64,000 bases of DNA from positions 124,001 through 188,000 of the forward strand of contig NW_001799015.1 of NCBI RefSeq assembly GCF_000165425.1, read 5' to 3'. This stretch comes from Paramecium tetraurelia (taxonomy: Eukaryota > Ciliophora > Oligohymenophorea > Peniculida > Parameciidae). Each line of letters opens with the position of its first letter. The first letter of the stretch is position 1. The position numbers and the translations under genes are program-made. Below the pieces are notes generated by a model. The model made no database searches. It was given only the letters and a program-made list of their open reading frames with translations, and had not been told where the DNA came from. This document shows positions 35,708 through 48,262 of the stretch, one piece after another.

Positions 35708-37158
35708 GATGAAAATAAGTTGATAATTTAATTCAATTTGATGTGTTTATATTTTATTATATAGTATTATAAACAATTAGAATTCTTATTAATTATTTAT
35801 ATTAGATTTGGAAGTTTGATTGTTTAGAACAATGATTTCTAAAGAATGAATTCATCAAGGTAATTTTATTTGATAGAAGAACACCTATCTTAATGAAGTC
35901 ATTATTTTTAATTTCAAATCAATTAATTACTCAGTTTAACTCATAAGCATTGTAAAAATACTAAGTTCTTAGAGATTGAAACAAATATTGAAATATCATG
36001 GATTCTTGAAAGTGGATAATAATTGATGAATTAAGTGAAAGGTAAGAAAAAAATCATTCAGTATGATATTTAATTACTGAAATTTTACCACAAATAACAA
36101 ATAGATAGTTGGTATAAGTAAATGGATGTCTGACTATGGTAATAGTATTATTTTAGAAAGTTGATATACTGTTATGTGCAACTTAAAGGAATTGTTAAAA
36201 TCCTTCAGATCTATAACTATATTAAGACATACTAAGTTTAATGTTTGGATATCTAAATTTAATTACAATTTAATCAGAAATAGTTTTCTGGAATAATTCC
36301 TTATTTTTATAATAAGGAGATTTATCAAGAATTTTTAATGAAGAATTGAAATTAATTAAAAATCAATTTATCAATAAAAACAAGAACTATAATAGCATCT
36401 AAGATCAGAAATTTACTTGCCTTATGAAGTGGAAAAAAAAGACGATCAATTCCTGGTTTAAAGATTTTGAATATATTCTATATATGAAATTTGCACTTCA
36501 ATCAAAAGAAATAAATTATAATTTCAAAATATTTAATCAACTACCAAGCGGGTTTAAAACTAAAACAAGGGGCTGTTCTAGGTTCTTTAGAGTTTTAAAA
36601 TCTTGTAATTAGATGCCACATTACAAAAGCATTAAAGTTAACTGATTTCTACTTTTAACTGCTCTTATTCTTAATCCTAATTCCAATAATGACCGACTTA
36701 ATTAATTTAATAGTAAAATGTATAATGTAGAACCCATCAGTTTATCAAAATCATAAACTTCAGAATGCTGCTTAAATAACAGAAGTACCACTTTAGCACA
36801 TAATAAGATAATCGCTTTTGAAAAACGCATAAAATCTTTGTAGAGTCATTTACCTAGATTTTTAAGAAGTGAACTTCTTTATAACCATTTTGGAATATTG
36901 CGTTGGGTATTTTGAATAACAGAAGCTGATTGGTTTGAAAGAATACTATCTTAAATAATTTTTGCATTGTCTGTTAAAGCACCTCGGATATAAATGAGGT
37001 ATATATTTTGACAGACATATTGATTACAACGCTAGAGTCTGAAATAGTTTGTCTGACAGCAGCAAACTTAATATAGAATGATGACAAAAAAAGAGAGAAA
37101 AATGATGAAAGTTCATAAGAGATCTACTTATATGTTTTAATTCAATTTATTATTAAAT
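35708..37158. other. Intergenic region with unconfirmed short ORFs
   Basis: The plus frame of the TPR gene continues open with TGA roughly every 65 codons (35,705; 35,897; about 36,130), the rate expected by chance. Two plus ORFs could be small genes: 36424-36657, beginning MKWKKKTINSWF, and 36718-36915, beginning MYNVEPISLSKSQ and continuing possibly after a short intron. Neither shows a domain or closes with a convincing intron set. I see no RNA gene. Confidence 0.4.
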
Positions 37159-37455
37159 TCATATTCCTTTTTTCAATATTGAAGTAGTTGGATATCTAAA
37201 GAGTTTAAGGTTTGTTCCAGTTTGTTTTTGGTAGAGAATCAAATCCTCGCTCACCATAACTGGAGGATCTGATTCTTCAAACAAGAGGACAACTTCTAAT
37301 TCATTGAAACTGACTTTTCTTGATTCCTTTTTTTCGGAATTCAATCTATTGATAAAAAAGGTTTCTCTAAATTCTTTGACTTGAGAAATACTCGGCTCAT
37401 CTTCATAATATACTTCATCTATGGATGTGTCTGTGCTGGTGTATGAGCATTGCAT
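37159..37455 (-). CDS. Small acidic protein with a PP1-docking-like motif (98 aa)
   Basis: Minus strand, ATG 37453-37455 to TGA 37159-37161, 99 codons, intronless. Composition is acidic in the first half (IDEVYYEDEPSISQ). The segment KKESRKVSFNELEVVLLF contains RKVSF, a canonical RVxF motif for binding protein phosphatase 1, followed by acidic residues, and the end reads TTSILKKG. A PP1 regulatory peptide is therefore possible, but the motif is short and occurs by chance. Frame upstream of the ATG stays open to about 37,620, so an additional 5' exon cannot be ruled out. Confidence 0.5.
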   Translation of the reverse strand: MQCSYTSTDTSIDEVYYEDEPSISQVKEFRETFFINRLNSEKKESRKVSFNELEVVLLFEESDPPVMVSEDLILYQKQTGTNLKLFRYPTTSILKKGI

Positions 37456-38214
37456 AGTTTGAATATTTTTATTAATATTAATAAGATTTGTGGTGTAATT
37501 ATCAACAACATTAAAAAGTGAGATTACATCTGTATATAAATTTAATTTCAATTATAATCTAAAAATACCAAATATTTATGAGTGATTATTATTGATTTTT
37601 ACATAATAAATTGAGTTTATTAAATTAATTAAAATGTTTGTAAGTTACTAAATCCATTAAACTTCATTCTCTTTTATGTATAAGAATAAAAAGCGATTTA
37701 CATAAATGTTAACAATTAATTTATAAAATGAGTTGTAATGATATCAATTCTTCTTCTGATTAAACTTCCCATTTGATATTTGAACCTTCTCCAATCCATT
37801 TTTCTTATTTATTTATTATTTATTATCTTTCAGAATTGACTCCAAGAACTTCCGATCAGAGTATCTGTTTAATAGCTCTTTTGAATCATTTCCATTCTAT
37901 TATTAATATTGATGCTTGAAATTTTTCATCAAAATTAGAGTGTCCTAATACACATCTTAATTAATTGATTGTATGTTAGTCACTTCGCATTTGCCTACTT
38001 TTTGGGGTGAATACTACTGAGTGGCTCCCGAATTGAGTTTTTACATATTATCAACACATCTATCGTACCACTCTGAGAGATAAAGGAATATGTGATGTTT
38101 CTCCTTTGAAAAATATTTTAAATTAAGATACTTTAATCTTAAGCTTGGGATTTAGACGAAGCTTCGATTATGCTGTCACATCTAATTGAGACTACTACGG
38201 CACCAACAAAGGAT
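37456..38214. other. Intergenic region with a possible small plus-strand gene
   Basis: A plus frame from ATG near 37,727 (MSCNDINSSSDQTSHL...) stays open about 60 codons and might continue through tiny introns (a stretch IDSKNFRSEYLFNSSF follows), but I could not build a closed model. Nothing else recognised. Confidence 0.35.
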
Positions 38215-38638
38215 TCAGCAACACTGTGGCCTATATTGGCATACTTCATTTTATATTTATGGTATATACATGACTTCATCAATTTACTTTGGACCTTCTT
38301 GAGTCTCACTGCTCTTTGTCTCCTGGTTTGGCTTGAATAATAAGCTTTAAATACCTTGGAACGCTTTCGTTTCAATAAGGCTGCCTTAATAAAAACTAAA
38401 GTTAAAGGTGACTTACCTCCTCTAATTTTTGTTATTCTTCTATCCTCTGCAAATACGATTTCAATTTTCTCTCCTCTCTGCTTGATGCCTGTTCCTTTAT
38501 GTAATAATTTTAATTTGATGATTATTTCCTATTCCCCAATCGATGAACCTTATATTATTTCCTCTATTGTCCTTCCTATGAAGATGGTTGACTGAGGTTA
38601 TCCAGACTTTCAGGCTTAGATAGATCATTCGCACTCAT
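38215..38638 (-). CDS. Small Gln/Lys-rich protein, hypothetical (122 aa)
   Basis: Minus strand, ATG 38636-38638 to TGA 38215-38217. Introns of 32 and 23 nt give exactly 123 codons. The sequence is hydrophilic: SANDLSKPESLDNLSQPSS, then a short helix REERKLKSYLQRIEEQQKLE, then KPNQETKSSETQEGPKQ and a Cys-containing end (VCQYRPQCC). No known family. The helix and basic linkers suggest an adaptor or nuclear peptide, without stronger support. Confidence 0.5.
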
Positions 38639-39126
38639 TTTTTTATTTTATTAAATTCAAGATTTTTAATGAATTTTTAAGCCCTTTAATATTTTTATTT
38701 CCTCAATAATCCTCAACACACTATCATTTCACATAAATCCCTTTTTTCTCTCTATTGATCTATCTTTTTTATTACTAATTTATATATATTATTTATTTAA
38801 TTACAAATAATTAACAGCCAAATACACTATCTTCTACTCAAATCCATATCTCCAAATCCCTCCACCTCCATTAAATTACTTCTCCATGTTATTTTTATTT
38901 CATTATAAATTTCTATCTTCTCTTCACAAAGACTTAATAAATACATTAATAATTTTGGTATTATAAACAAAAAAACTTCATTCATTCACTAATTCAAATT
39001 TTATAAATTTGAGTCTCCCTCGCTTTTCCACATTATGGTATTAAACCAAACTTAGAAAATACACAAACAAGTCATGATTATTAAATAAATTTATATTTTT
39101 TATAAATTGATTTATTCATAAAACAA
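38639..39126. other. Divergent intergenic spacer, nothing recognised
   Basis: About 490 bases between two divergent starts, extremely AT-rich with pyrimidine-rich tracts on the plus strand. It should carry both promoters. No repeat, RNA gene or defined element was seen. Confidence 0.5.
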
Positions 39127-39977
39127 ATGCTCATCGCATTCTTTTTAGCGTTTTAGCATGTCTTAGCAGATTGCATAGAAAATTCATATTTCACTTATCC
39201 AAATTAGGCTGAATGGGTTTATGTATTCATCTTCTTTATTTACTATTAGGCTGTAAAGAGAATCTCAATTAAATTAGAGGGAGAATATGTAATAGGATAT
39301 GGAGATGATTATGAAGTCAAAGATAAATCAAAGATTTAAATCAAATAAGTACCAGGAGGCTTAACATTTGGACCATCTAATTTTGAGATATATTGTCCAG
39401 CTCTTCACAAATTATCCAATAAAGATTTAGTGAAATGCGAAATCCAATTAAACATGAAAGAAATAAATGCCACCTCTGTTCCTTCTAAAGCATTGTTTGT
39501 ATTCTCAGTAGAAATAGATAATGGCCTTAAAGAAAACCCTGTGTTTGCAATTGAAAACAATTTCTAAATGAGATTGAAAGATTTTGCTAAATAATTGGAA
39601 AATATGGCATATTACCTTGAGTACGAGAATTGTGATCAAATGGTCTATTTATTGCCAGATTCATTACCAATTTCATCAGAACAGGTTGCATTGCTCTAAA
39701 AATACTCAAAAACGTTACCTGATGATAGTCCAACAACCTAAATAACCGAGTCAATCAAGGGGTAACTGTTTGTTGAAAATTTCTCAATCGATTCAGGTTC
39801 AAAAACTCATCTTTATGGTCTCGCCGCCATCATTATTGGTGTAATAATATTGGCAGCAATCAGAGCTTTTAAGTAAATATGCTTCGAGTATTTTATAGCA
39901 AAAAGCGAGAATAATCATAATAGAATGATCCTACTAAACAACCATTAAATGAATAAGAACTACCAAAGTTAGCTTGA
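39127..39977 (+). CDS. Type I membrane protein, hypothetical (265 aa)
   Basis: ATG 39127 to TGA 39975-39977. Introns of 27 and 26 nt give exactly 266 codons. An N-terminal signal peptide (MLIAFFLAFQHVLA) is followed by a roughly 200-residue lumenal or outer domain of beta-rich character (VKRISIKLEGEYVIGYGD, GGLTFGPSNFEIYCPAL, VFSVEIDNGLKENPV). One transmembrane helix (HLYGLAAIIIGVIILAAI) and a short basic cytosolic tail rich in Gln and Lys follow. The overall plan fits an ER/Golgi or plasma-membrane type I protein. I do not recognise the domain. The next gene starts 85 bases downstream on the same strand. Confidence 0.65.
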
Positions 39978-40061
39978 TCCTATATTTTTATGCATTTTTT
40001 ATATCATCAAATTTCTTATCATTTTGAACAAATATTTTATTATTATAAATATAAACAAAGG

Positions 40062-42597
40062 ATGTAAGAAGCCAGATAGTTATTAATATCTAAAAACTAT
40101 GATGAAGCATTTACAAAATATAATTAATTGCTTAGTGAGAATATAGATAATAATAACAAATCAATATGCGCCTTGAATTGTGCGATATGTCTCATTAATA
40201 AATAAAATTATGAATAGGCTATGGAATTTATTGAAAAATCTATAACTTATAATCCCAAATATATCAAGGCATATTATCGAAAGGCATAAGTTTTAATTTA
40301 AATGAAGCAATATGAGGAGGCTTTGTAAATAATATAAAATTTAGATCCGTGTTAAGAAGTCAATGAATTAAAAGAACTTATTAAACTGCAGTTTAGTGAT
40401 CCTATGTATGTAATAAATGATCTAAAGAGTTGTGCAACTGAAAAGGATGCTATCAAATTCTTTAATGAATTGTATAGCAAATAAGATTACATTAATTATG
40501 ATAAATTAATGAAGGAAAATGGATTTTGTTAATAGATTCTCACTTAAAAATTCGTATTCTAATAAATGAAATACATTTAATATTGCTTTATCAAATCTCA
40601 TATGCAGTATTTACCTAAGTGGTTACAGGAATACTTATTAGCCAATTTCGAATTTTATTGCAAGTCTGAATAAGCTTCAAAAGTTTATGAATTAATTAAC
40701 ATATATTGTTCATTATTTTCTCATTTCCAAGTTAATTAGTAAGTGTTAGATTTGATAATTGAAAATTAATACTTTTTCCTAGAGAAATACTTGAAATGCA
40801 CTGTTTAATTGTTTGTCTAAAATCAAAACCCTGTTGTCAGTGTAGAATTCATTGAGAAGGTAGCTTATAAGGCTAAAAAGGCTGAAGACTTTGACACAAA
40901 TACTGAAATGTATTATCTAATTGTTGATCTAATTATATTATTGACAAAACCAAAATTAATACACTTTGGCTTTTTAAAGAGGGACACTTTTAGATATCAG
41001 GACTTATTGATCTTAATAGGAATCATCAGCAATAGCTAACTGGAATCAATTAGAAAGACTTATACAAATTTGGCGATAAAGTTATTGAATACAATAGAGA
41101 AAAAGTTGAATAAATTGAGATACATCAACTTAATAAACTAAATACTAATGATGACATTAAATAACTTTGAATTCAACCAAGAAATCAATGATAATTCTGT
41201 TAAATTGTCTGAAACATTGCTAGATTATATATAAGAATATAGAAAAAGTAAACAATTCAATTAAAATATCAAAAAGTTTTGCTTGCTCTTTCTACTTTAG
41301 AGTAAAGGTAAATATTTGTAATTGTATGAATATATTCACAAGGCAGATTGCGAAATCTTGTTGGAACACATATTCGAAGATCATAATATCGAAATTGATG
41401 AATCTATAGTGTTATTATAATTTATTACTTAATTTGATGATATCAAGATTATGATAATGCAGAAGAGAGAGCAACTTAAAAAGATTTATAATAACATAAA
41501 TAATCAATTTAAATTGGAAGGTAAAACATCACTTCAGAAGTTAAGACAATATCAGATTTTAGTAGGTTACTTTAATATCTTATTATAATTGACTACGGAT
41601 AGATCTGCTGAAACAAAGGAAGAACAGAAACAGAGATTCTAGATTAATGATGAATAATATGAATAAAATCGTTAATTTGCTAAGTAGTATTAATAAGACA
41701 TTTCTGAAAAGTATTTTACTTATACAAACGAATACATCATGAAAGAATAAATTGTAAAATTCATAGCTCTTGAAATGAGAACAATTCAATTACTGTCATC
41801 ATTTATATTTTAATATTAAGACATACTAAACAATGAAAATGTTGTATCGAAATTACTTACTTAATTTAGTTCTGAAGATTAAGTTCATTAATACTTATTT
41901 GATAAATAATGTTTAAAATTAGTATCGAAATCTATCTTATCAAAGAATGAATTTGGAATTCCCTATTTATGTAAATAGATGAGAAATGCAAATCCAGAAT
42001 TATTTGATTTTAAGGAGGCATAATTGATATGTGATGCTCTCTTTGTTTGTTCTTAGAATGCCACTCATGAATTATTGACATTTTATGCATTATTGGGAAT
42101 TGTGCAATTGACATCACTGGGTGATTTTATTGTGGATAGAATCATGGATTAGAAACAATACATATAAATATAGAATTTCCTAATGGATGAGAATAATTAT
42201 ATAGTTCATGCTAGTCTAGAGATTTTTAACAATATATCTTTGAATGAAAAGTTCTTAGTACTTTTGGAGGATAGTAAATTGCCTACATTTCTTCAATTAG
42301 TATAAGCTTTGACAAAACAATTCTATGAGAATATTGAAGGTAAGCCTGGATAGAATGAAAAAGACTTCAGTCACCCTAAGTAAATATTATAAACATTGTT
42401 GGGATTGATTTCAATAATTTCATAAGTGTTGATTGTTCAAGATTATTTCAAAAAGGAATTGCCTCTGATTGTAGATAGATAGTTTTATAATAGAGTCCTA
42501 CCTTATTCGAATGAGAACCAAATAAAAAAAGTAATAATTGTAAATATATTGATAGATCAAGATAGTTTGGGAAGAGTACGGATATAAACATCATTGA
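40062..42597 (+). CDS. TPR and helical-repeat protein, UNC-45-like (836 aa)
   Basis: ATG 40062 to TGA 42595-42597 with a single 25-nt intron near the 3' end (42531-42555), giving 837 codons. Two or three TPR units at the N-terminus (YDEAFTKYNQLLSENID, NKSICALNCAICLINKQ, IKAYYRKAQVLIQMKQYEEA) are followed by about 700 residues of helices with armadillo-like periodicity (MKYIQYCFIKSHMQYLP, TNLAIKLLNTIEKKLNK, VKFIALEMRTIQLLSSF). Size and plan match UNC-45-type myosin/Hsp90 co-chaperones better than the shorter gene at 33964-35707. Its stop is 49 bases from the convergent stop of HK2. Confidence 0.72.
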
Positions 42598-42646
42598 ATA
42601 GTTTGATTAAATTTAAAATTATAATATAAGTATCATCAAATTTACA

Positions 42647-45119
42647 TCATCCTCTTGGAAATATTTTGGTTGCTATGCTCTTGAAAGTAGCTATGTTCAA
42701 GGGTTTAGTCATAAAGTAATCTATACCAGCATCATAGGCCTTCTCCTTAGTTTCCAGATCACTGAAGCCTGTGTTGGCAATGACGTACACCTTTTTAATG
42801 ATTCGATTTTGCATCATTCTTTTGATAACTCTGACTGTTTCAATTCCACCCATGATGGGCATGTTGATATCAAGGAAGATCAGTTAATACCAGCAATTTT
42901 GGCATTTGGGACAGGGTTTGACTAATTTGTTGTTTATTAGTTCGAGTGCCTCCATTCCATTATAGGCTTTATCACTGATGGCAGAGTATTAAGACATTAA
43001 CATCTATAAGGCCATAATATTGAAGTATTCGTCATCAACAATTAGGACTCTTGGACAGCAAGTGCTCTTTAGCGAATAGGCTTGAATAGTATCTTAGAGT
43101 TGGGGTATAATAGATTGTATAGGTTGAAGAGTCTATTTGTTTTCATCGAATTCTTTGGAATAAACAGTGAGATTGCCATCGTCTAGATTGGATTGTCCAC
43201 TGAAAATAGATTTAAAAGTGGCTTAGCTGAACTTGATTTGTACATCATTGATGTTTTCATAATATGAATTGATAGTTTGAAATTTGACAATGGTTCTATG
43301 AAAATTAGATTGTAGTTTTTCGATGTTATCTTTGAATTCAGTCATATTTTTAATGAAGAAATAAAAACATGAGCCAGATTTATTTGAAGTGAATTGAATT
43401 TTGCAATCTTCATCAGCATTCAATTTTTTAACAAGTAAATTGCTTATAAAGAGTCCAAGACTTGATCCTATACTATTGTCAGAGACTCTCAACATTATCC
43501 GTTGCTCTAAGATTCTCCTCAAATTACTCTCCTCTTGAAAACCCTAATATAAATATTAATATTCTAACCATGCCAATTCCAGTATCCTTGACCATGATTT
43601 CATAAGAATACTCCTTTTGTTTGATCAATATTTAGATACTGCCAGTGATGGTAAAACGAACAGCATTAGACACTAATTGAAAGATCACTTAACGAAATCG
43701 ATCGCGATCATTGAATATGGGAACTAATTAGGAAATGAATGATACAAGATTCTGTTGGTAAAATCAATTCGATTCCTTTTTATTGGCAAGTGGGTTGGAA
43801 GAAGTCTACGATTTCTTGGATTTACTCCCGAATGTTGAATGTTGATAGACTCAGATAGAATTGATCAGTTTCAATTGAACTATAATCTCTGATGTTGGAG
43901 ATGATCAAATTCAATTACTGACTATTGGATAGGATTGGCTAGACAATGTTGTCTTTGACATCTTGTGTGATTGATGACTTTTAGAGGGCAATTTCTGATA
44001 AGCTTTGGATGCAATTGAGATTGGTTCCTAGTTCGTGAGATAGGGATTTGCACATGTCGAAAACGTTGTTGTTGATCTCGATGGTGAGTTTAGGAACAAG
44101 TTGAAAATGCATTATATAATACATTTATCTTCTGCCCATCAAACCGAAGACGTTTATCAAATACTTCTGAATGTCGAAGACTTGTCCTTGCATCTGGAAT
44201 GTCTAATAATAATAATCAGAATTAATCTGAGTTTACAACTGGTTCTCCAAGACCTACCTCAAAGTCACAACTCCTTTTTAAGACACAAGCGATTGCTGAC
44301 TGTTGTCTAGTCTTGAGATAAACTTTACTCCCTAATCCAATAGGTGATTCACTATTTCTTCCTAGTCATCTGTGGATTCAATCGATTTGTCAAATATTTT
44401 AAGATCGAAACTGTAGAACTTCATTTTTAAATCTGCTCCCATGACTAAGTATTTCTCGTATGATAACCATTTACTTATTAGATTAAATATTCTTACTAAT
44501 CTAGCCATGGTTCGTCGTCCATCATCTTCAACGAATTTATCATCGGCATGCTTCTTCTGGATTCTTGGATGATCGCAAAGGTTTGTTATATTTACCCCCC
44601 TCCAGTTGAGACTTGAGCAAAGGATTGCTGAAGTTTATCTCCCTCGGACAATTTCCCTTAATACAAATTTTAGACTATCCAAATAACAATTTGCATGAAG
44701 TTTATGAGTTAATCATATCCTAAATTAATAAAATTGTTGAATTCGAATAAATTTAGAATCATCATACAAGCAAATGAATATTGTAGCGATTTTCTTTTGT
44801 AACTTTCTTAGGTCATGTAAATTTAAAATAGGATTAGAAGGTTTTGATTGGTGCTCAGCCTGACATCCATAATCCAAACAATCACTATCTTTCCCAAAGA
44901 TGAAACCAAATTCAATTTGTATTTCATATCGACTTGCCATTCAACAAATACTAGTAGTTGTTGTAACATTACAAATAATCCAAATCCAACCATCAGAGAA
45001 ATCGTTAATAACTAACCTAGTCCGTCCTCAAACGATTAAAAAAGCAAGATTGAAATCATAGCCAAATCCATTACAATGAATAAGAAAGTATTCACAATCA
45101 ATAATTTTTTATATACCAT
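42647..45119 (-). CDS. Membrane hybrid histidine kinase with C-terminal receiver (HK2)
   Basis: ATG 45117-45119 to TGA 42647-42649. Hydrophobic helices at the N-terminus (LLIVNTFLFIVMDLAMISIL, MVGFGLFVMLQQLLVFVEW, and two more) show a membrane sensor. The H-box is MCKSLSHELGTNLNCI, sharing the unusual GTN where RTP is usual with HK1. The G-box region reads DNSIGSSLGLFISNLLV. The receiver has VLIVDDEYF-type start and IFLDINMPIMGG, where the D of the normal MDG is replaced by G after the phospho-Asp strand, with lysine in MTKPL. A CPKCQNC insert precedes the phospho-Asp strand. Small introns fall near 43,550, 44,220 and 44,470. Confidence 0.9.
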
Positions 45120-45137
45120 TTAATTAAATTAATAATA

Positions 45138-47699
45138 TCATTTAATTTTTCTTCTACTGAGAATCTTCTCCATCATTGATTTGTCCTCTTCCTGCAAAGT
45201 ACATAAAATTAATGGTTCCATGTTAAAGTAATTGTCATTCTTCCGTCTAATCATATTAATAACCAAATTACCCTCCTGTTCGCTTCCCCAAAACAGTGGC
45301 CAAATCCCTGAACATCTCCTGTAAACAATTACGTCTCTTCTCCAAAATCGAGTATTTGTGATTTATCCTCTGCACCGGAGGAAATGCCTTCAAATAGAAA
45401 TCCACTCTCTGCGTTGTCAAATATGCTCTCTAACACAAGACATCCACCAAATTGATTAACTCCTTAAAATTACTAGTCTTGATATTCTAATTCCACCAAT
45501 TCGCAATCTAATCCCCACACTCAGGCATATCCAACATATCCAACAGACTCTTCATCTTATAATCTGGCAAACCACTATCAAAGAACCCTTAGCACACCGA
45601 TCTGTAGGCGAAATACTCTCTAAAGTCGTGCATCAATTGAAGCCAAGTCTTAGGCAATAAATAACTCTACGGTAAAACACTAAATAGTTGAATGATTGGA
45701 GGCTTCTTCAATTCGATTTCCATGAACTCAATTGTGACCTAAGGTTGATTCAGTTGTTTCTTGAATAACCCCTTTGGCTATATGATTGATTGAGGGTCGA
45801 TCACCATTTAGTTAAAAGGAGAACCACCTTAACATCATGTTTCATAATTACCATTCATCTAAATGATCTATTTGCCTGGTTTCTTAATACTTGTTAACAG
45901 AATCTCTCCATAACTAACTGAAAGTGGATTCAAAGTACCTAATTTCTCCATATGAGCAATAAATTCAATGACTAACACCAATTATTAATCCTTCTTTGTT
46001 GGCACGCATCTCAAAATTATTGGATAATCAACTAAAAATAGCCATCTATGTCAATGTTATCAAATTATACTTATCAGGGGATGAGGGATCAGCTTAGCAA
46101 GGTACAAAGACTGTATTACCAATAAATTTTTAATTTACTTTATCAAACAAACACATTGCTACTTCTCTCAACCTAAATGATTTTAAATCACACTTCTTTT
46201 CATCTGGAGATGGTAAACCAGCAGCCAAATGGAATTTAATTTCGTAAAAGACCAATGGAGGTGTCTGAGTCCTAATTTTAATTTATAATCTACATATCAA
46301 TTAAGGATCTTTAAAGATTGTACTTTTAGGCCTAAATCAAATTTAAATCTTCATATAATAATCCACTGCTGTCCAGTTGAGGTGAGAGACAACTGGAAAT
46401 TGTGTTCAAACCCTTTTTATTCTGAGCAAAAATAAAGGAATAAGTGAAGTTCTTAGGGATGCCCTAGAATAGTTCTCTTATCCCTGTAATTGAAAGGTTC
46501 TTGAAGTTGTTGATCTTGGTGAGAAGTGTCTAAGACTTAGGAGTATGTTGTGAGAACGGTTTATCCAAGAAATTGATGAGTTCGTCTTACTCGATGAATC
46601 CACTTCCATCCTCATCAATTTCTTCAAAGAGATCTATTAGATCATTATTATCTAGTAAGATTCCTAATTTCTTAAACACCTATTGCAATTGAGCCATGTC
46701 CAACTCATTTCTATTGGCATCTGTTAAGATATTATATTCACTCTAGATTTAAGCAAACAGTTCGTCTGTGGACAATATGGCTTTCATCAATTAATCCTTA
46801 ATAATGACATTGAATTCCATTTTCGATATCTTTTCATCATGGTTCTTATCAAAGACTTGAAAATATTAATCCAATTCTTGCGGAGTGGGATTGATACCAA
46901 GTTAGAGCAAAGCAATATTCAATTCCTTGGGATCCAACCATCCATTTTAATTTGAATCAATTGAGTTAAATAAATCCTCAATCTATTAATCTAAAGTAGG
47001 TTCATTATTTTCATTGACTTCTTTCTAGAATCTCACTGGTTTTAATTGCTAAGTTTAGGCAGGTTGTTGATCTTCATTGTTCTAGTGCTCAGACATATTA
47101 TCTTCTTATTTATTTTCAGCTATCTATTTTTTATACTCTTCTATGTAATTCTCTTGTTGCGAAAGTTGTTACAAATCTTGTCGTTGAAATGATCTTTTAT
47201 CGTTGGCTCCTTATTTGAGAGCAGTTTGAGCATTGAGAGTATGATGCACATTGATTGATCGTTGACTCGAAGAACTCGACATGTTGATGTGTTATGAGCT
47301 TCCTTATTAATGCTATTGAGATTGGAAGATGTTTGAATTCTGATTATTTTGAATTGGCATCTCCGATTATCCTTAGGAACCCTCCATATTATCTGAGCTT
47401 TGATTGAGGATGATCTGTGTTTTTTTTTTGTTTTAATCGATTATGTTAATTTTTAATTATCTTGCCAATGCAGACAAAGTAGTAATTTCTTGTATAAATA
47501 GCTTTTCCTTCAATGCCACTATTTCTTCTATGTTTATATCGATAATTATATTTTTAACAACTTCTTCGAAATTAGTAAAGGTTATCTACTTCTATTAGTC
47601 TGCTTTGGCAACAAAGTCACACCACAATCCTTTCTCTTTAATTTCTCTAGTTAGGACACTTGAGATGTCTTTGTAGACACTTTCTAAATTTTAAGCCAT
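45138..47699 (-). CDS. EF-hand calcium-binding protein, large (about 800 aa)
   Basis: ATG 47697-47699 to TGA 45138-45140. The N-terminus (NLESVYKDISSVLTREIKEK) is helical and leads into a Gln/Asn/Ser-rich linker. Three clear EF-hand loops follow: DSNQNGWLDPKE, DKNHDEKISKME and DEDGSGFIEQDE, with acidic residues at positions 1, 3, 5 and 12 in the last, so calcium binding is likely. A long C-terminal region with conserved-looking aromatic segments (LDEWQ, YLLPKTWLQLMHDFREYF, ECGDQIANWWNQN) is not assigned. A 25-nt intron lies before the last exon, whose end EEDKSMMEKILSRRKIK is 18 bases from the HK2 start. The middle introns (45,800-46,300) were not all resolved. Confidence 0.75.
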
Positions 47700-47833
47700 T
47701 TAAAATATATAATAACTATATTAAATTTGTAATGAAATTATAATGAGATGGGTGGAGTATATGGGATTGTAATTGGGAAGCAAGGAGTGTGTTCTTTTTT
47801 GATTATTAAAATTATTTTCAAGATTAAATTAAA

Positions 47834-48262
47834 ATGTCTGGTTTTATGAGATTAACAAAAATCAATAGGTTAATGCAAAGGTCGGAAGAGAATATGAAAA
47901 ATTTGAAGTCCTTGTATGCACCTCAATTTAATCGAGGGTATGATGACGATTTGACTGTGATTGGCAGAATGAAGTAAATCCATTGATCTCATAAGCGTAG
48001 TTGGATGAAGATCAGGCAACCCAAAATGTATCCTACTGGCAAAGAGGAAGAAACATTCTAGGCTAGAAATATCTAGAGATTCCCTGAACTCAGAGATAGC
48101 TTGTCAAATGAAATTGATCAAGTGCTTGAATTCTTGAAATTGAGAAACAATGAAAAATTGTCGAAAACATTAAAGAATGTTAAAGGAAACAATGTTGATG
48201 AGAAGATATTTAGAGCAATGGAATATGACATAAACTCATTTAAGTAATTAGAGGAAAAGTGA
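47834..48262 (+). CDS. Small helical protein, hypothetical (133 aa)
   Basis: ATG 47834 to TGA 48260-48262. One 27-nt intron gives exactly 134 codons. The N-terminus is basic (MSGFMRLTKINRLMQRSEE) and could target mitochondria. The rest is amphipathic helix (KSLYAPQFNRGYDDDL, DSLSNEIDQVLEFLKLRN, EKIFRAMEYDINSFKQLEE). No family recognised. It is divergent from the EF-hand gene with 134 bases between starts. Confidence 0.55.

Noticed and set aside
35708-36350. Continuation of the TPR gene's frame past its TGA with protein-like segments, as if readthrough or a decayed C-terminus.
   Set aside because: TGA density equals the random expectation and no intron set closes the frame; treated as intergenic.
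36960-37080. A segment with CTGACAGCAGC and nearby complementary stretches, considered as a small RNA gene.
   Set aside because: No consistent box motifs, no stable long stem and no recognisable RNA family; insufficient support.
42600-43060. Open plus-strand frame extending the TPR gene antisense into HK2.
   Set aside because: A 25-nt intron at 42531-42555 brings the TPR gene to a TGA at 42595-42597, and the minus strand is clearly the receiver domain of HK2.
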